Assembly: GCA_963744115.1 (NCBI GenBank)
Contig: CAVUSI010000003.1
Coordinates: forward strand, 992,001-1,056,000
DNA length: 64,000 nucleotides
DNA from: Chersky-267 sp963744115
Lineage (GTDB): Bacteria; Chloroflexota; Limnocylindria; Limnocylindrales; CSP1-4
Reading direction: 5' to 3'
Under the pieces are notes generated by a model. The model had not been told where the DNA came from, did no database searches, and saw only the letters and a program-made list of their open reading frames with translations. The position numbers were made by a program, and so were the translations under genes. This document shows positions 41,069 through 48,518 of the stretch, piece after piece. Within the stretch, counting starts at the first letter, position 1, and the number at the start of each line of letters is the position of its first letter.

Positions 41069-42460
41069 TCAGTACACGAAGCGTTCGGAGTGGATCTGTT
41101 CGGCGGCGACCCCGAGGACGCGCAGCGAGCGCTGCGTGGCGTCCATCATCGGAGTGGGTCCGCACAGGAAGACATCCCGGTCGACGACGTCGGGGACGAG
41201 CGTCGAGAGCGATTCAGGTCCGAGCGGCTCGGCCGGGAGGTCCCAGCTTCCGCGCGGCCCGACAAGGTAGTGGACGGTCGCGCCCCGAAGACGGGCGATC
41301 GCGTCGATCTCCGCCTTGAAGACGAGGTCCGCCTCCCGGCGCGCCCGATAGATCAGGGTCAGATCCCCGTGCCGGCCGGGGAGCTCCTCGAGCAGGGCTC
41401 GGAGCGGGGTGATCCCGATGCCACCGGCGACAAGAAGGACGCGCGACTTCGTCCGGCGCGCCCCGGTCAGCGCCCCATACGGACCCTCGACGTAGACCGG
41501 GGTCCCGAGCGGGACATCCTGGAGGCGGGCCGAGTCGTCACCGAGATCCTTGACCGTCAGGCGCAGCCATTCGCCGTTGGGCGCGGCGGAGATCGAGAAC
41601 GGGTGGGCACGCCACCAGCCGTCGCGGGCGAGGAAGCGACAGACGAGGTACTGGCCGGATCGGATCGCCAGCCGGTCGAGGTCGCGGCCGGTCAGGTAGA
41701 TCGAGACGACCCCGGGGCCCTCCCGGACGACGTTGGCGACCCGCAGTCGATGCCGCAGGGACGTCCTGATCGGCTGGCCGAACCGGAAGACGAGGATCGC
41801 GGCGACGGTCAGCAGGTACAGCCCGATCCAGTAGAGGCGGGCCATCGGATCGTCGGCGAAGTCGGCCCCGACCACGAGCTGATGGGCGAACGTCAGGGCG
41901 ACGGCCAGGTAGGCATAGAGGTGGATCCCGTGCCAGGCCTCGTACGACAGGCGGCGCCGGGCCGCCCGCATCGAGCTGACGGCCACCGCGATGAACAGCG
42001 CGAAGCCCGCCACCGCCCAGAGCACGAACGGGTACGTCGTCACCAGTGTCCACGCCTCGCCGACGACGGTCTGGCCATCACCCAGCCCGTAGCCGACCGT
42101 GGTCGTGACGGCGTGGATCCCGAGCAGCCAGACGCATCCGAACCCCACCCAGCGGTGGACCGCCGCGAGGCGATCCATCCCGAACGACTGCTCGAGCCAC
42201 GGGCTGCGCGACATGAGCACCAGCTCGATCAGGACGAGGTAGGTCCCGAACAATGCCGTCAGCTGTCCGACGGCGGTCAGGAAGCCGGCGGCCGTGTCGA
42301 GCCCGGAGCTGCCCCCGTGACGGACCCACATCGCCGCGATGAGGACGCCGTTCCCGACGAGCAGCGCGACGACGTCGGTGCCACGCAGGGACCAGGTCCG
42401 TGGCCGGGTCACCCGTCGCAGCGTCCGGGGCGCGGCGGAGCCGGCTGGGCTGTGGGTCAT
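41069..42460 (-). CDS. Ferric-reductase-like membrane NAD(P)H oxidoreductase
   Basis: A 463-residue protein with a six-helix ferric-reductase transmembrane domain (about 30-235), in which histidines in AAVHRWVGF, GIHAVTT, WHGIHLYAY and TFAHQLVV are haem-ligand candidates. A cytoplasmic ferredoxin-reductase-type module follows: AHPFSISAAP for FAD, LLVAGGIGITPLRALLEEL and VFLCGPTPMM for NAD(P)H. It should move electrons from NAD(P)H across the membrane, and the FMN-binding protein encoded next is the obvious acceptor. Start at 42460 has TGAGGA three bases upstream. An 11-bp-spaced TGAGA repeat lies 24-39 bases upstream. Confidence 0.92.
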   Translation of the reverse strand: MTHSPAGSAAPRTLRRVTRPRTWSLRGTDVVALLVGNGVLIAAMWVRHGGSSGLDTAAGFLTAVGQLTALFGTYLVLIELVLMSRSPWLEQSFGMDRLAAVHRWVGFGCVWLLGIHAVTTTVGYGLGDGQTVVGEAWTLVTTYPFVLWAVAGFALFIAVAVSSMRAARRRLSYEAWHGIHLYAYLAVALTFAHQLVVGADFADDPMARLYWIGLYLLTVAAILVFRFGQPIRTSLRHRLRVANVVREGPGVVSIYLTGRDLDRLAIRSGQYLVCRFLARDGWWRAHPFSISAAPNGEWLRLTVKDLGDDSARLQDVPLGTPVYVEGPYGALTGARRTKSRVLLVAGGIGITPLRALLEELPGRHGDLTLIYRARREADLVFKAEIDAIARLRGATVHYLVGPRGSWDLPAEPLGPESLSTLVPDVVDRDVFLCGPTPMMDATQRSLRVLGVAAEQIHSERFVY

Positions 42461-42483
42461 GTCCTCAGGATGGCCGTCGGATG

Positions 42484-42499
42484 TGAGATGTCTCTGAGA
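42484..42499. promoter_or_regulatory. Direct repeat TGAGA-N6-TGAGA (11-bp period), candidate response-regulator site
   Basis: TGAGA at 42484-42488 and 42495-42499, one helical turn apart, lies in the 200-base gap between the reductase operon and the efflux operon. On the other strand it reads TTCTCA-N5-ATCTCA, like boxes bound by OmpR-family regulators. An OmpR-type regulator is encoded at 46540. Confidence 0.4.
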
Positions 42500-42661
42500 A
42501 CCCAGGCCCGATCGACCAAGGATGGGTGAAGGTTTCTTCATCGTGGCCACAGGTCGCTCTCATGACCGTCTCAGCGCGAATGGGTGTACTGGGTCCAGGT
42601 GGGCCCGGCTCGAGCGGTCGTCGGCGAACCTCCTCCCCAACCTTAGCGCGAGGCGACTCGG

Positions 42662-43852
42662 ATGAGATGGAAAGTGCCGGCGGCGATCCTGCTGCTGGTG
42701 GTCGGTGTGGGCGCGGTCGTTGTCGCGATCACCGGGGGTCCCGGCGGGAGTCGCGCCAACGGACCGCAGTACCTGACGGCGACGGCGACGAGCGGGGATA
42801 TCGCCCAGACCGTCGACGCGACGGGGAGCCTCACCCGGGCGACCACCTACGGTCTCGACTTCGGGGCCGCCCCGGCGGCGGTCGACGCCGCCAGCACCGG
42901 CGGCAGCGGGTCCGGGACGTGGTCGGTCAAGGACGTCAAGGTCGCCGTCGGGGACACCGTCAAGAAGGGCGCCGTCCTGGCGACCGCGGACGCGACGACG
43001 CTCGAGCGGAACCTGTCGGCCGCCGAGTCCAGCCTCCAGGCGGCGAAGAGCCAAAAGACGATCGCCAAGAACAGTCTCGACGCGGCGGTCGGGACCGACG
43101 CCCGGCGCCAGGCCCGGATCGGCTACGACAACGCCGCCTCGCAGTACCTCCAGGCCCAGGGCAACGTGGCCGATCTCCGCAAGCAGGTCGCGCGGACGAC
43201 GATCGTCGCCCCGGTCGACGGAACCGTGACCGCGGTCGCCGCCGTCGCCGGCACCGACCTCTCGAGCGGTCCGGCCATCACCCTGGCCAGCGGCCCGCTC
43301 CAGGTCACGGCGGACTTCACCGAGACGGACCTGCCGTCGCTCAAGCTCGACCAGCCCGCCACGGTCACGATCGACGCCATCGATGCCGACGTCCCGGGCA
43401 AGGTCGTCGCGATCGCTCCGTCGGCGGCCAGCTCGTCGGGCAGCGTCGTGACCTACGCGGTGACGATCGAGCTGACCGACCCGCCGGCCTCGGCTCGACC
43501 CGGGATGAGCGCGAACGCCGCGGTCACGACCGCGGAGGCAGCCGGGGTCATCTCCGTGCCGGCCGTCGCCCTGAATGGATCCGCCCCCACCTACACGGTC
43601 CTCGTGATGGCTTCGGACGGGAGCGTCCAGACCCGTGACGTGACCGTCGGACTGGTGACCTCCAGCCAGGCCGAGATCCAGAGCGGCCTGCAGGCGGGCG
43701 AGGCGGTCGTCGTCGGGACGACCGCGGCCCAGAACCAGACGACGACCACCACCGGCGGCTTCGGGTTCCCTGGCGGAGGCGGCTTCCAGCGGAGCGGGAC
43801 CGGCGGCAACAACAACGGCGGCAACGGGGGCAACGGGGGTACCCGGCCATGA
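42662..43852 (+). CDS. MacA/HlyD-like membrane fusion (adaptor) protein
   Basis: A 396-residue adaptor for an ABC efflux pump. An N-terminal anchor helix (5-23) is followed by a barrel-sandwich half motif (SVKDVKVAVGDTVKKGAVLATAD), a short coiled-coil hairpin (about 118-170), the second half (TTIVAPVDGTVTAVAAVAGTD) and a beta-barrel domain. The C-terminus is a Gly/Asn-rich tail (GGNNNGGNGGNGG). In a cell without an outer membrane it would sit on the outer face of the membrane and assist the permease. The ATG has GAGG about eight bases upstream. Its stop overlaps the ATPase start (ATGA). Confidence 0.9.
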   Translation: MRWKVPAAILLLVVGVGAVVVAITGGPGGSRANGPQYLTATATSGDIAQTVDATGSLTRATTYGLDFGAAPAAVDAASTGGSGSGTWSVKDVKVAVGDTVKKGAVLATADATTLERNLSAAESSLQAAKSQKTIAKNSLDAAVGTDARRQARIGYDNAASQYLQAQGNVADLRKQVARTTIVAPVDGTVTAVAAVAGTDLSSGPAITLASGPLQVTADFTETDLPSLKLDQPATVTIDAIDADVPGKVVAIAPSAASSSGSVVTYAVTIELTDPPASARPGMSANAAVTTAEAAGVISVPAVALNGSAPTYTVLVMASDGSVQTRDVTVGLVTSSQAEIQSGLQAGEAVVVGTTAAQNQTTTTTGGFGFPGGGGFQRSGTGGNNNGGNGGNGGTRP

Positions 43853-44525
43853 GCGCGCCGCTCATCACCCTCGAGCGGGTCAGCCGCGTCTACCAGATCG
43901 GGCCGGTTCGAGGTCCGCGCCCTCGACGGCCTCGACCTGACGGTCGAGCGCGGCGAGTTCCTCGCCATCGTCGGGCCATCGGGGTCCGGCAAGTCGACCC
44001 TGATGAACATCGTCGGCTGCCTCGACCGGCCGACCGCCGGCCGCTACGTCCTCGACGGGACGGCGGTCGAGGAGCTCGACGACGACGGCCTGGCCGACGT
44101 CCGCAGCCGGTCGATCGGCTTCGTCTTCCAGTCGTACAACCTCCTGCCGCGGACGAGCGCGCTCGACAACGTCGCGATGGCGTTGGCCTACCAGGGCGTC
44201 GGCCGCAAGGAGCGCCTCGCCCGGGCGAACGGCGTCGCTCGAGCGGCTCGGCCTGGGCGACCGGGTCGACCACGAGCCGACCGAGCTGTCCGGCGGCCAG
44301 CAGCAGCGGGTCGCGATCGCCCGAGCGCTGGTGACCGAGCCCGCCCTCATCCTGGCCGACGAGCCGACCGGGAACCTCGACACCGCCAGCGGTGACGACG
44401 TGATGGGGATCCTGCGCGAGCTTCACGCGACCGGGCGGACGATCGTCCTCATCACCCACGACGCGGACGTCGCCGCGCGCGCCGACCGCCAGGTCCACGT
44501 CCGCGATGGACGGCTCGTCGCATGA
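43849..44525 (+). CDS. MacB-type ABC transporter ATPase (two frameshifts)
   Basis: An ATPase of about 224 residues after repair. Motifs appear in three different frames: MSAPLITLERVSRVYQIG (frame 1), then LDGLDLTVERGEFLAIVG with Walker A GPSGSGKST and Q-loop FVFQSYNLLPRTSALDNVAM (frame 2), then ELSGGQQQRVAIARAL, LILADEPTGNLD and LITHDADVAARAD (frame 3). Both shifts are one surplus base: a T in GGTTCGAG at 43907-43908 (repair gives IGPVEVRALDG) and a G at 44231-44232 (repair gives RANASLERLGLG). All catalytic motifs survive. It overlaps both neighbours by four bases, as in other LolD/MacB operons. Confidence 0.87.
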
Positions 44526-45733
44526 GCCCGCTCGACCTCATCCGTCTCGCCCTCGCCCGGCTCCGGTCGAGCCGGCTCCGGGCGGCCCTGACGATGCTCG
44601 GCGTCATCATCGGCGTGGGCTCGGTCGTCGCCCTCGTCGCCGTCGGCCAGGGCGCGACCAAGGGCATCACGACCCAGCTCGAGGGCCTCGGGACCAACCT
44701 CCTGACGGTCAACCCCGGGAGCTCGACGAGCTTCGGGACCCGTGGCGCCGCCGGTTCGGCCACCACCCTGACCATCGACGACGCCGGCGCGCTCGCGACG
44801 ATCCCCGGCGTGGCGGCCGTGGCTCCCGAGCTGACGACCCAGAAGCTGGTCATCGCCGGCAAGGAGAACACGACGACGTCGATCATCGGAACGTCGGCGC
44901 AATATGGGATGGTCCACAACCAGACGATCTGGCAGGGCTCGTTCCTGACCGAACCGGCGACCGACCTCGGCCTCCGGGTGGCGGTCCTTGGGGCGACGAC
45001 GGCCAGCGACCTCGGCCTCGGGGCGGATGCCGTGGGGACGGACATCTCGATCGGTGGCATCCCGTTCCGGGTGATCGGGATCCTGCAGTCGAAGGGCGGC
45101 TCGGGGCCGCTCAATCAGGACGACCAGATCATCGTCCCGCTCGAGGCGGTGAAGAGCAACTTCGTCTCGGGTGACTCGGTCCGGTCGATCGGGGTGAGCG
45201 TGGCGACCGCCGACCAGATGGACCTGGTCAAGGCCGAGATCACGACCGGGCTCAAGTCGCGCCACGGGCTGGGGGCCGCCGATGCGGCCGACTTCACCGT
45301 GTTCGATCAGGCCCAGCTGCTGACCACCGTCAATTCCATCACCGGGCTGCTGACGGTCCTGCTGGCCGGGATCGCCTCGATCTCCCTGATCGTCGGCGGC
45401 ATCGGGATCATGAACATCATGCTCGTCTCGGTCCGCGAGCGGACCCGTGAGATCGGCATCCGCAAGGCGATCGGCGCCAAGAGCCGAGACATCCTCTTCC
45501 AGTTCCTCATCGAGGCCCTCGTCCTGTCGGTCCTCGGTGGGTTCATCGGCATTCTCGTGGGCCTCGGAGCGACCGCGGCCATCGGAGCCATCGCCGGCTG
45601 GGGCTTCGTGTTCAGCCCGGCGACCCTGGTCGTGGCCCTGCTGTTCAGCCTGGCCGTCGGCGTCATCTTCGGCGTGTGGCCCGCGCGGCAGGCCGCCCGT
45701 CTCGACCCCATCGCCGCACTTCGCTACGAGTAG
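44522..45733 (+). CDS. MacB-type ABC transporter permease
   Basis: A 403-residue permease of the MacB/FtsX family. One N-terminal helix (LTMLGVIIGVGSVVALVAVG) is followed by a periplasmic-type domain (about 50-275) and three C-terminal helices. The family signatures GGIGIMNIMLVSVRERTREIGIRKAIGA and SLAVGVIFGVWPARQAARLDPIAALRYE are intact. With the adaptor and ATPase it forms a tripartite-like pump that would expel peptides, macrolide-like compounds or lipoprotein cargo. It starts in an ATGA overlap with the ATPase gene. Confidence 0.93.
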   Translation: MSPLDLIRLALARLRSSRLRAALTMLGVIIGVGSVVALVAVGQGATKGITTQLEGLGTNLLTVNPGSSTSFGTRGAAGSATTLTIDDAGALATIPGVAAVAPELTTQKLVIAGKENTTTSIIGTSAQYGMVHNQTIWQGSFLTEPATDLGLRVAVLGATTASDLGLGADAVGTDISIGGIPFRVIGILQSKGGSGPLNQDDQIIVPLEAVKSNFVSGDSVRSIGVSVATADQMDLVKAEITTGLKSRHGLGAADAADFTVFDQAQLLTTVNSITGLLTVLLAGIASISLIVGGIGIMNIMLVSVRERTREIGIRKAIGAKSRDILFQFLIEALVLSVLGGFIGILVGLGATAAIGAIAGWGFVFSPATLVVALLFSLAVGVIFGVWPARQAARLDPIAALRYE

Positions 45734-45745
45734 GAGACCCGAACC

Positions 45746-46471
45746 GTGACCGATAACCAGCCGACCCCGGATCCGTCCGTGACGCCTCCGTTGCCGACCT
45801 TCCAGTCGCCGCAGCCGCCGGACCCTTCGCCGCCGATGCCGACCTTCCAGCCGCCGCAACCGCAGCCTCAGCCCGCCTACCAGATGCCCCAGCCGCAACC
45901 GGTCTCGCCGGTGCCGGCCCAGCGATCGGGGCCGCGCAAGCGCGGGATCGTCGACGTCATCCTGGTCATCGCGGCCGTCTTCGCGGTCGGCGGCGTCGGG
46001 TTCGCCCTCGGTCGGGCCACCGCACCGGCGGCGACGATCGCCCAGACCGGAGGTCGCGGCACCGGCCAGTTCGGGAATGGCGGCACCGGCCAGTTCCCGA
46101 ACGGCGGCCAGTTCCCGAACGGCGGTGAATTCCCGAACGGCGGCCAGTTCGGCGGCGGTCAGGGCGGGACCGGCGGCACCGGCGGCTTCGGCCGCGGGCT
46201 CGGCATCACCTTGAGCGGCCAGGTGACCGAGATCACGGCCGATCACATGACGCTCAAGCTGGCAAGCGGGCAGTCGATCCAGATCGCCCTCAACGGCACG
46301 ACGACCTACAACACCCAGTCGCCGGCGACGGCGTCCGCTGTCACGACCGGCAGCACCGTCCAGGTCCAGGTGGCCCGCGGCGCAGGCGGCACGGCCAACG
46401 GTGGCGGCACCGGCAACGGCGGGACCCCGCAGCTCGGTGCGGCCTCGAGCGTGACGGTCGTCCCGAAGTGA
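45746..46471 (+). CDS. Membrane-anchored Pro/Gln-rich protein with DUF5666-like domain
   Basis: A 241-residue protein, last gene of the efflux operon. The N-terminal 65 residues are Pro/Gln-rich and probably cytoplasmic. A basic PRKRG and a helix (about 68-90) cross the membrane. A Gly/Phe/Asn region coded by an 18-bp repeat (QFPNGG) follows, then a small beta domain (LSGQVTEITADHMTLKLASG) that resembles DUF5666-like nucleotide/OB-type strands, and a Gly-rich end. The GTG at 45746 is 12 bases after the permease stop and has GGAG nearby. A role in sensing cargo or tethering the pump is inference. A strong hairpin follows the stop. Confidence 0.6.
   Translation: MTDNQPTPDPSVTPPLPTFQSPQPPDPSPPMPTFQPPQPQPQPAYQMPQPQPVSPVPAQRSGPRKRGIVDVILVIAAVFAVGGVGFALGRATAPAATIAQTGGRGTGQFGNGGTGQFPNGGQFPNGGEFPNGGQFGGGQGGTGGTGGFGRGLGITLSGQVTEITADHMTLKLASGQSIQIALNGTTTYNTQSPATASAVTTGSTVQVQVARGAGGTANGGGTGNGGTPQLGAASSVTVVPK
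46091..46150 (+). repeat. 18-bp tandem repeat coding QFPNGG
   Basis: Three near-perfect copies of an 18-bp unit (CAGTTCCCGAACGGCGGC and variants) plus a partial copy. They code QFPNGG, QFPNGG, EFPNGG, QF in the extracytoplasmic linker of the preceding protein. Confidence 0.85.
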
Positions 46472-46479
46472 CCCGGGCA

Positions 46480-46511
46480 GCTGCTCGGCCGACCTGGGTC
46501 GGTCGAGCAGC
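46480..46511 (+). terminator. 14-bp hairpin terminator of the efflux operon
   Basis: GCTGCTCGGCCGAC (46480-46493) pairs along its full length, one G-T included, with GTCGGTCGAGCAGC (46498-46511) around a CTGG loop. It begins 9 bases after the operon's last stop and ends 17 bases before the promoter of the regulator gene. No T tract follows, so termination may need Rho or act by pausing. Confidence 0.6.
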
Positions 46512-46527
46512 CTCCACCCTGTCCGAG

Positions 46528-46533
46528 TAGCGT
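46528..46533 (+). promoter_or_regulatory. -10 hexamer TAGCGT, leaderless start
   Basis: TAGCGT ends 6 bases before the ATG at 46540 of the response regulator gene. No ribosome site lies between. Confidence 0.6.
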
Positions 46534-46539
46534 TCCGGT

Positions 46540-47223
46540 ATGCACGTGCTCGTCGTCGAGGACGATCCGCGGTTGGGCCGGCTCCTCAGGCGACTGCTCG
46601 AGGAGGAGCGGCACGTGGTCGAGCTCGCCACCGACGTCCGCTCGGCGCTCGAGCTGGCCGAGGAGGTCGGCGGGCTCGAGGCGATCGTGCTCGACGTCGG
46701 GCTCCCGGACGGCTCCGGGCTGGACGTGGCGCGGCGCCTCCGGGCGACCGGCTCGACCATCCCGATCCTGATCCTGACCGCCCGCGACACGGTCGTCGAC
46801 CGGGTCACCGGTCTCGATGCGGGCGCCGACGACTACCTGGTCAAGCCGTTCGCCTTCGAGGAGCTCGCGGCGAGGCTCCGGGCGCTCGCGCGGCGGGCGG
46901 GCGGCCACGAGGCGGTCCGCTCGGGCCTCCGGCTCGAAGTGGGCTCGATCGCACTCGATGAGGCGCGTCGCGAGGTCACCGCCGACGGCAAGCGCGTCGA
47001 GCTCAGCCCGCGCGAGTTCTCGCTGCTCGAGTACTTCCTCCGGCATCCGGGTGAGGCGCTGACCCGCGACCGCCTTCTCGACCATGTCTGGCCGTCCGGC
47101 GTGGCCGTCACGCCCAACGCCGTCGACGCCTACGTCCACTACCTCCGCGACAAGCTCGGACCGTCCGGTGACCGCATCCGGACCCTGCGCGGGATCGGCT
47201 ACCGGCTCGAGGACTCGGCGTGA
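46540..47223 (+). CDS. OmpR/PhoP-family DNA-binding response regulator
   Basis: A 227-residue regulator. The receiver domain has the acidic pair E7-D8-D9, phospho-acceptor D52 (VLDVGLPDGSG), T80 (LILTARD) and K102 (YLVKPF). The winged-helix effector domain shows VELSPREFSLLEYFLRHPG, the recognition helix TPNAVDAYVHYLRDKLG and the IRTLRGIGYRLE wing. It should bind tandem repeats about 10-11 bp apart; such a repeat lies at 42484-42499 ahead of the flavin and efflux operons. It is leaderless and overlaps its kinase by four bases (GTGA). Confidence 0.95.
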   Translation: MHVLVVEDDPRLGRLLRRLLEEERHVVELATDVRSALELAEEVGGLEAIVLDVGLPDGSGLDVARRLRATGSTIPILILTARDTVVDRVTGLDAGADDYLVKPFAFEELAARLRALARRAGGHEAVRSGLRLEVGSIALDEARREVTADGKRVELSPREFSLLEYFLRHPGEALTRDRLLDHVWPSGVAVTPNAVDAYVHYLRDKLGPSGDRIRTLRGIGYRLEDSA

Positions 47224-48515
47224 GCACCCTCCAGACCGGCGACGCCCGGCTCCTCGCGCGCGTCCGCTGGCACCTGATGGCCTGGAGCGGCGGGATCGTC
47301 CTCGTCGTGCTGGTGGCCCTGGGGATCGTCCTGACGATCGCCGTCGCGCGCTCGCTCGAGGCGACCGGCACGACCCAGCTCGCCGAGCGTGCGACCACCC
47401 TGACCCGGATCATCCACAACGACCCGGACGGCGGGGCGGGCCCGGGACGGCCGCCGGTCGGGATCGCCTTCGGCGGCCCGTCGTCCGGCACGTTCGCGTT
47501 CGTCGTCCCGCCGAGCGGAGCGATCATCGCCCCGGCCGGCCTCGACCTGTCCACCGGGCTGCCCGACGCCGCGGCGATCGCGGCCGCCCGCCTGACCGGC
47601 GCCGTCGACATCCGGACGGTGGACGTGGCTGGCACCCCGGTCCGGCTCCTGAGCGAGCCGGTCGACCGAGGCGGGATCGTCTACATCCTGCAGGTCGGCC
47701 AGGACATCACCGCCGAGCGCAAGACCATGACGACGCTGATCACGGTCCTCGCCGTCGGCGGCCTCGTGGCGATCATGGCGGCGCTCGTGGCCGGAGGGAT
47801 GAACGCCCGGCGGGCGCTCGTCCCGATCCGCGATGCCCTCCGCCATCAGCGCGAGTTCGCCGCCGACGCGAGCCACGAGCTGCGGACGCCGCTGGCGGTC
47901 GTCCGGGCGAGCGCCGAGCACCTGCGCCGCAATCCGGACCGGCCGGTCCGCGAGGTCGGTTCGGCGGTCGACGACATCACGGCCGAGGTCGACCACCTGA
48001 CGTCGCTGGTCGAGGACCTGCTGCTCCTGGCCCGAAGCGACTCCGGGGCCGTCGAGCTCGCCCGCGAGCCGGTCGACCTGGCCGACGTCGCGACCGATGC
48101 GAGTGAGGCGCTGGTTCCGCTCGCGGCGGCCTCGCAGGTCCGGATCAGCGTCGATCCAGCGCCCGCGGAGGTGGTCGGCGACGCGGCCCGTCTGCGGCAG
48201 CTGGTGACGATCCTGGTCGACAACGCGATCCGCCACGGACCACTCGGCGGGACCGTCGCCGTGGCGGTCCGAAGCGATCCTCGAGACGCGACCCTGACCG
48301 TCGACGACGACGGCCCGGGGATCCCCGCGGCGGATCGGGAGCGCGTCTTCGACCGGTTCTGGCGGGCGCCCGATGCGCGACCCGGAGGGACCGGCCTCGG
48401 GCTGGCCATCGGAGCCTGGATCGCCGAACAGCACGGTGGGACGATCGCGGCCACGGAACGGCCGGGTGGCGGATCGCGCTTCATCGTCCGGCTTCCGATC
48501 GCCGGCCCGGCCTGA
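47220..48515 (+). CDS. Sensor histidine kinase
   Basis: A 431-residue membrane kinase, partner of the regulator just upstream. Helix 1 (about 23-43) and helix 2 (about 172-192) flank a 125-residue extracytoplasmic sensor domain rich in Gly/Pro/Val. The HisKA dimerisation helix contains the phospho-accepting H219 (ASHELRTPLAVVRA). The ATPase domain has N (VDNAIRHG), G1 (VDDDGPGIPAADRERVFDRF) and G2 (GGTGLGLAI) boxes. A HAMP-like linker is short. The sensor domain shows no known ligand fold, so the signal is unknown; the neighbouring pump suggests envelope stress or its cargo. Confidence 0.93.
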   Translation: MSTLQTGDARLLARVRWHLMAWSGGIVLVVLVALGIVLTIAVARSLEATGTTQLAERATTLTRIIHNDPDGGAGPGRPPVGIAFGGPSSGTFAFVVPPSGAIIAPAGLDLSTGLPDAAAIAAARLTGAVDIRTVDVAGTPVRLLSEPVDRGGIVYILQVGQDITAERKTMTTLITVLAVGGLVAIMAALVAGGMNARRALVPIRDALRHQREFAADASHELRTPLAVVRASAEHLRRNPDRPVREVGSAVDDITAEVDHLTSLVEDLLLLARSDSGAVELAREPVDLADVATDASEALVPLAAASQVRISVDPAPAEVVGDAARLRQLVTILVDNAIRHGPLGGTVAVAVRSDPRDATLTVDDDGPGIPAADRERVFDRFWRAPDARPGGTGLGLAIGAWIAEQHGGTIAATERPGGGSRFIVRLPIAGPA

Positions 48516-48518
48516 CCC

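Noticed and set aside
39896..42529. An 877-codon rightward frame across apbE, the FMN-binding protein and the reductase
   Set aside because: It spans three leftward genes with clear motifs and is itself featureless and highly charged; a GC-skewed shadow.
43849..44525. Three separate small genes in the ABC ATPase region
   Set aside because: Each frame carries successive ATPase motifs in the right order and spacing; two one-base repairs give one normal ATPase.
46091..46150. CRISPR-like short repeats
   Set aside because: The units are contiguous 18-bp coding repeats without spacers.
44423..46246. A 607-codon leftward frame over the permease gene
   Set aside because: Antisense to an intact MacB-type permease; composition is Asp/Arg/Gly with no motif.
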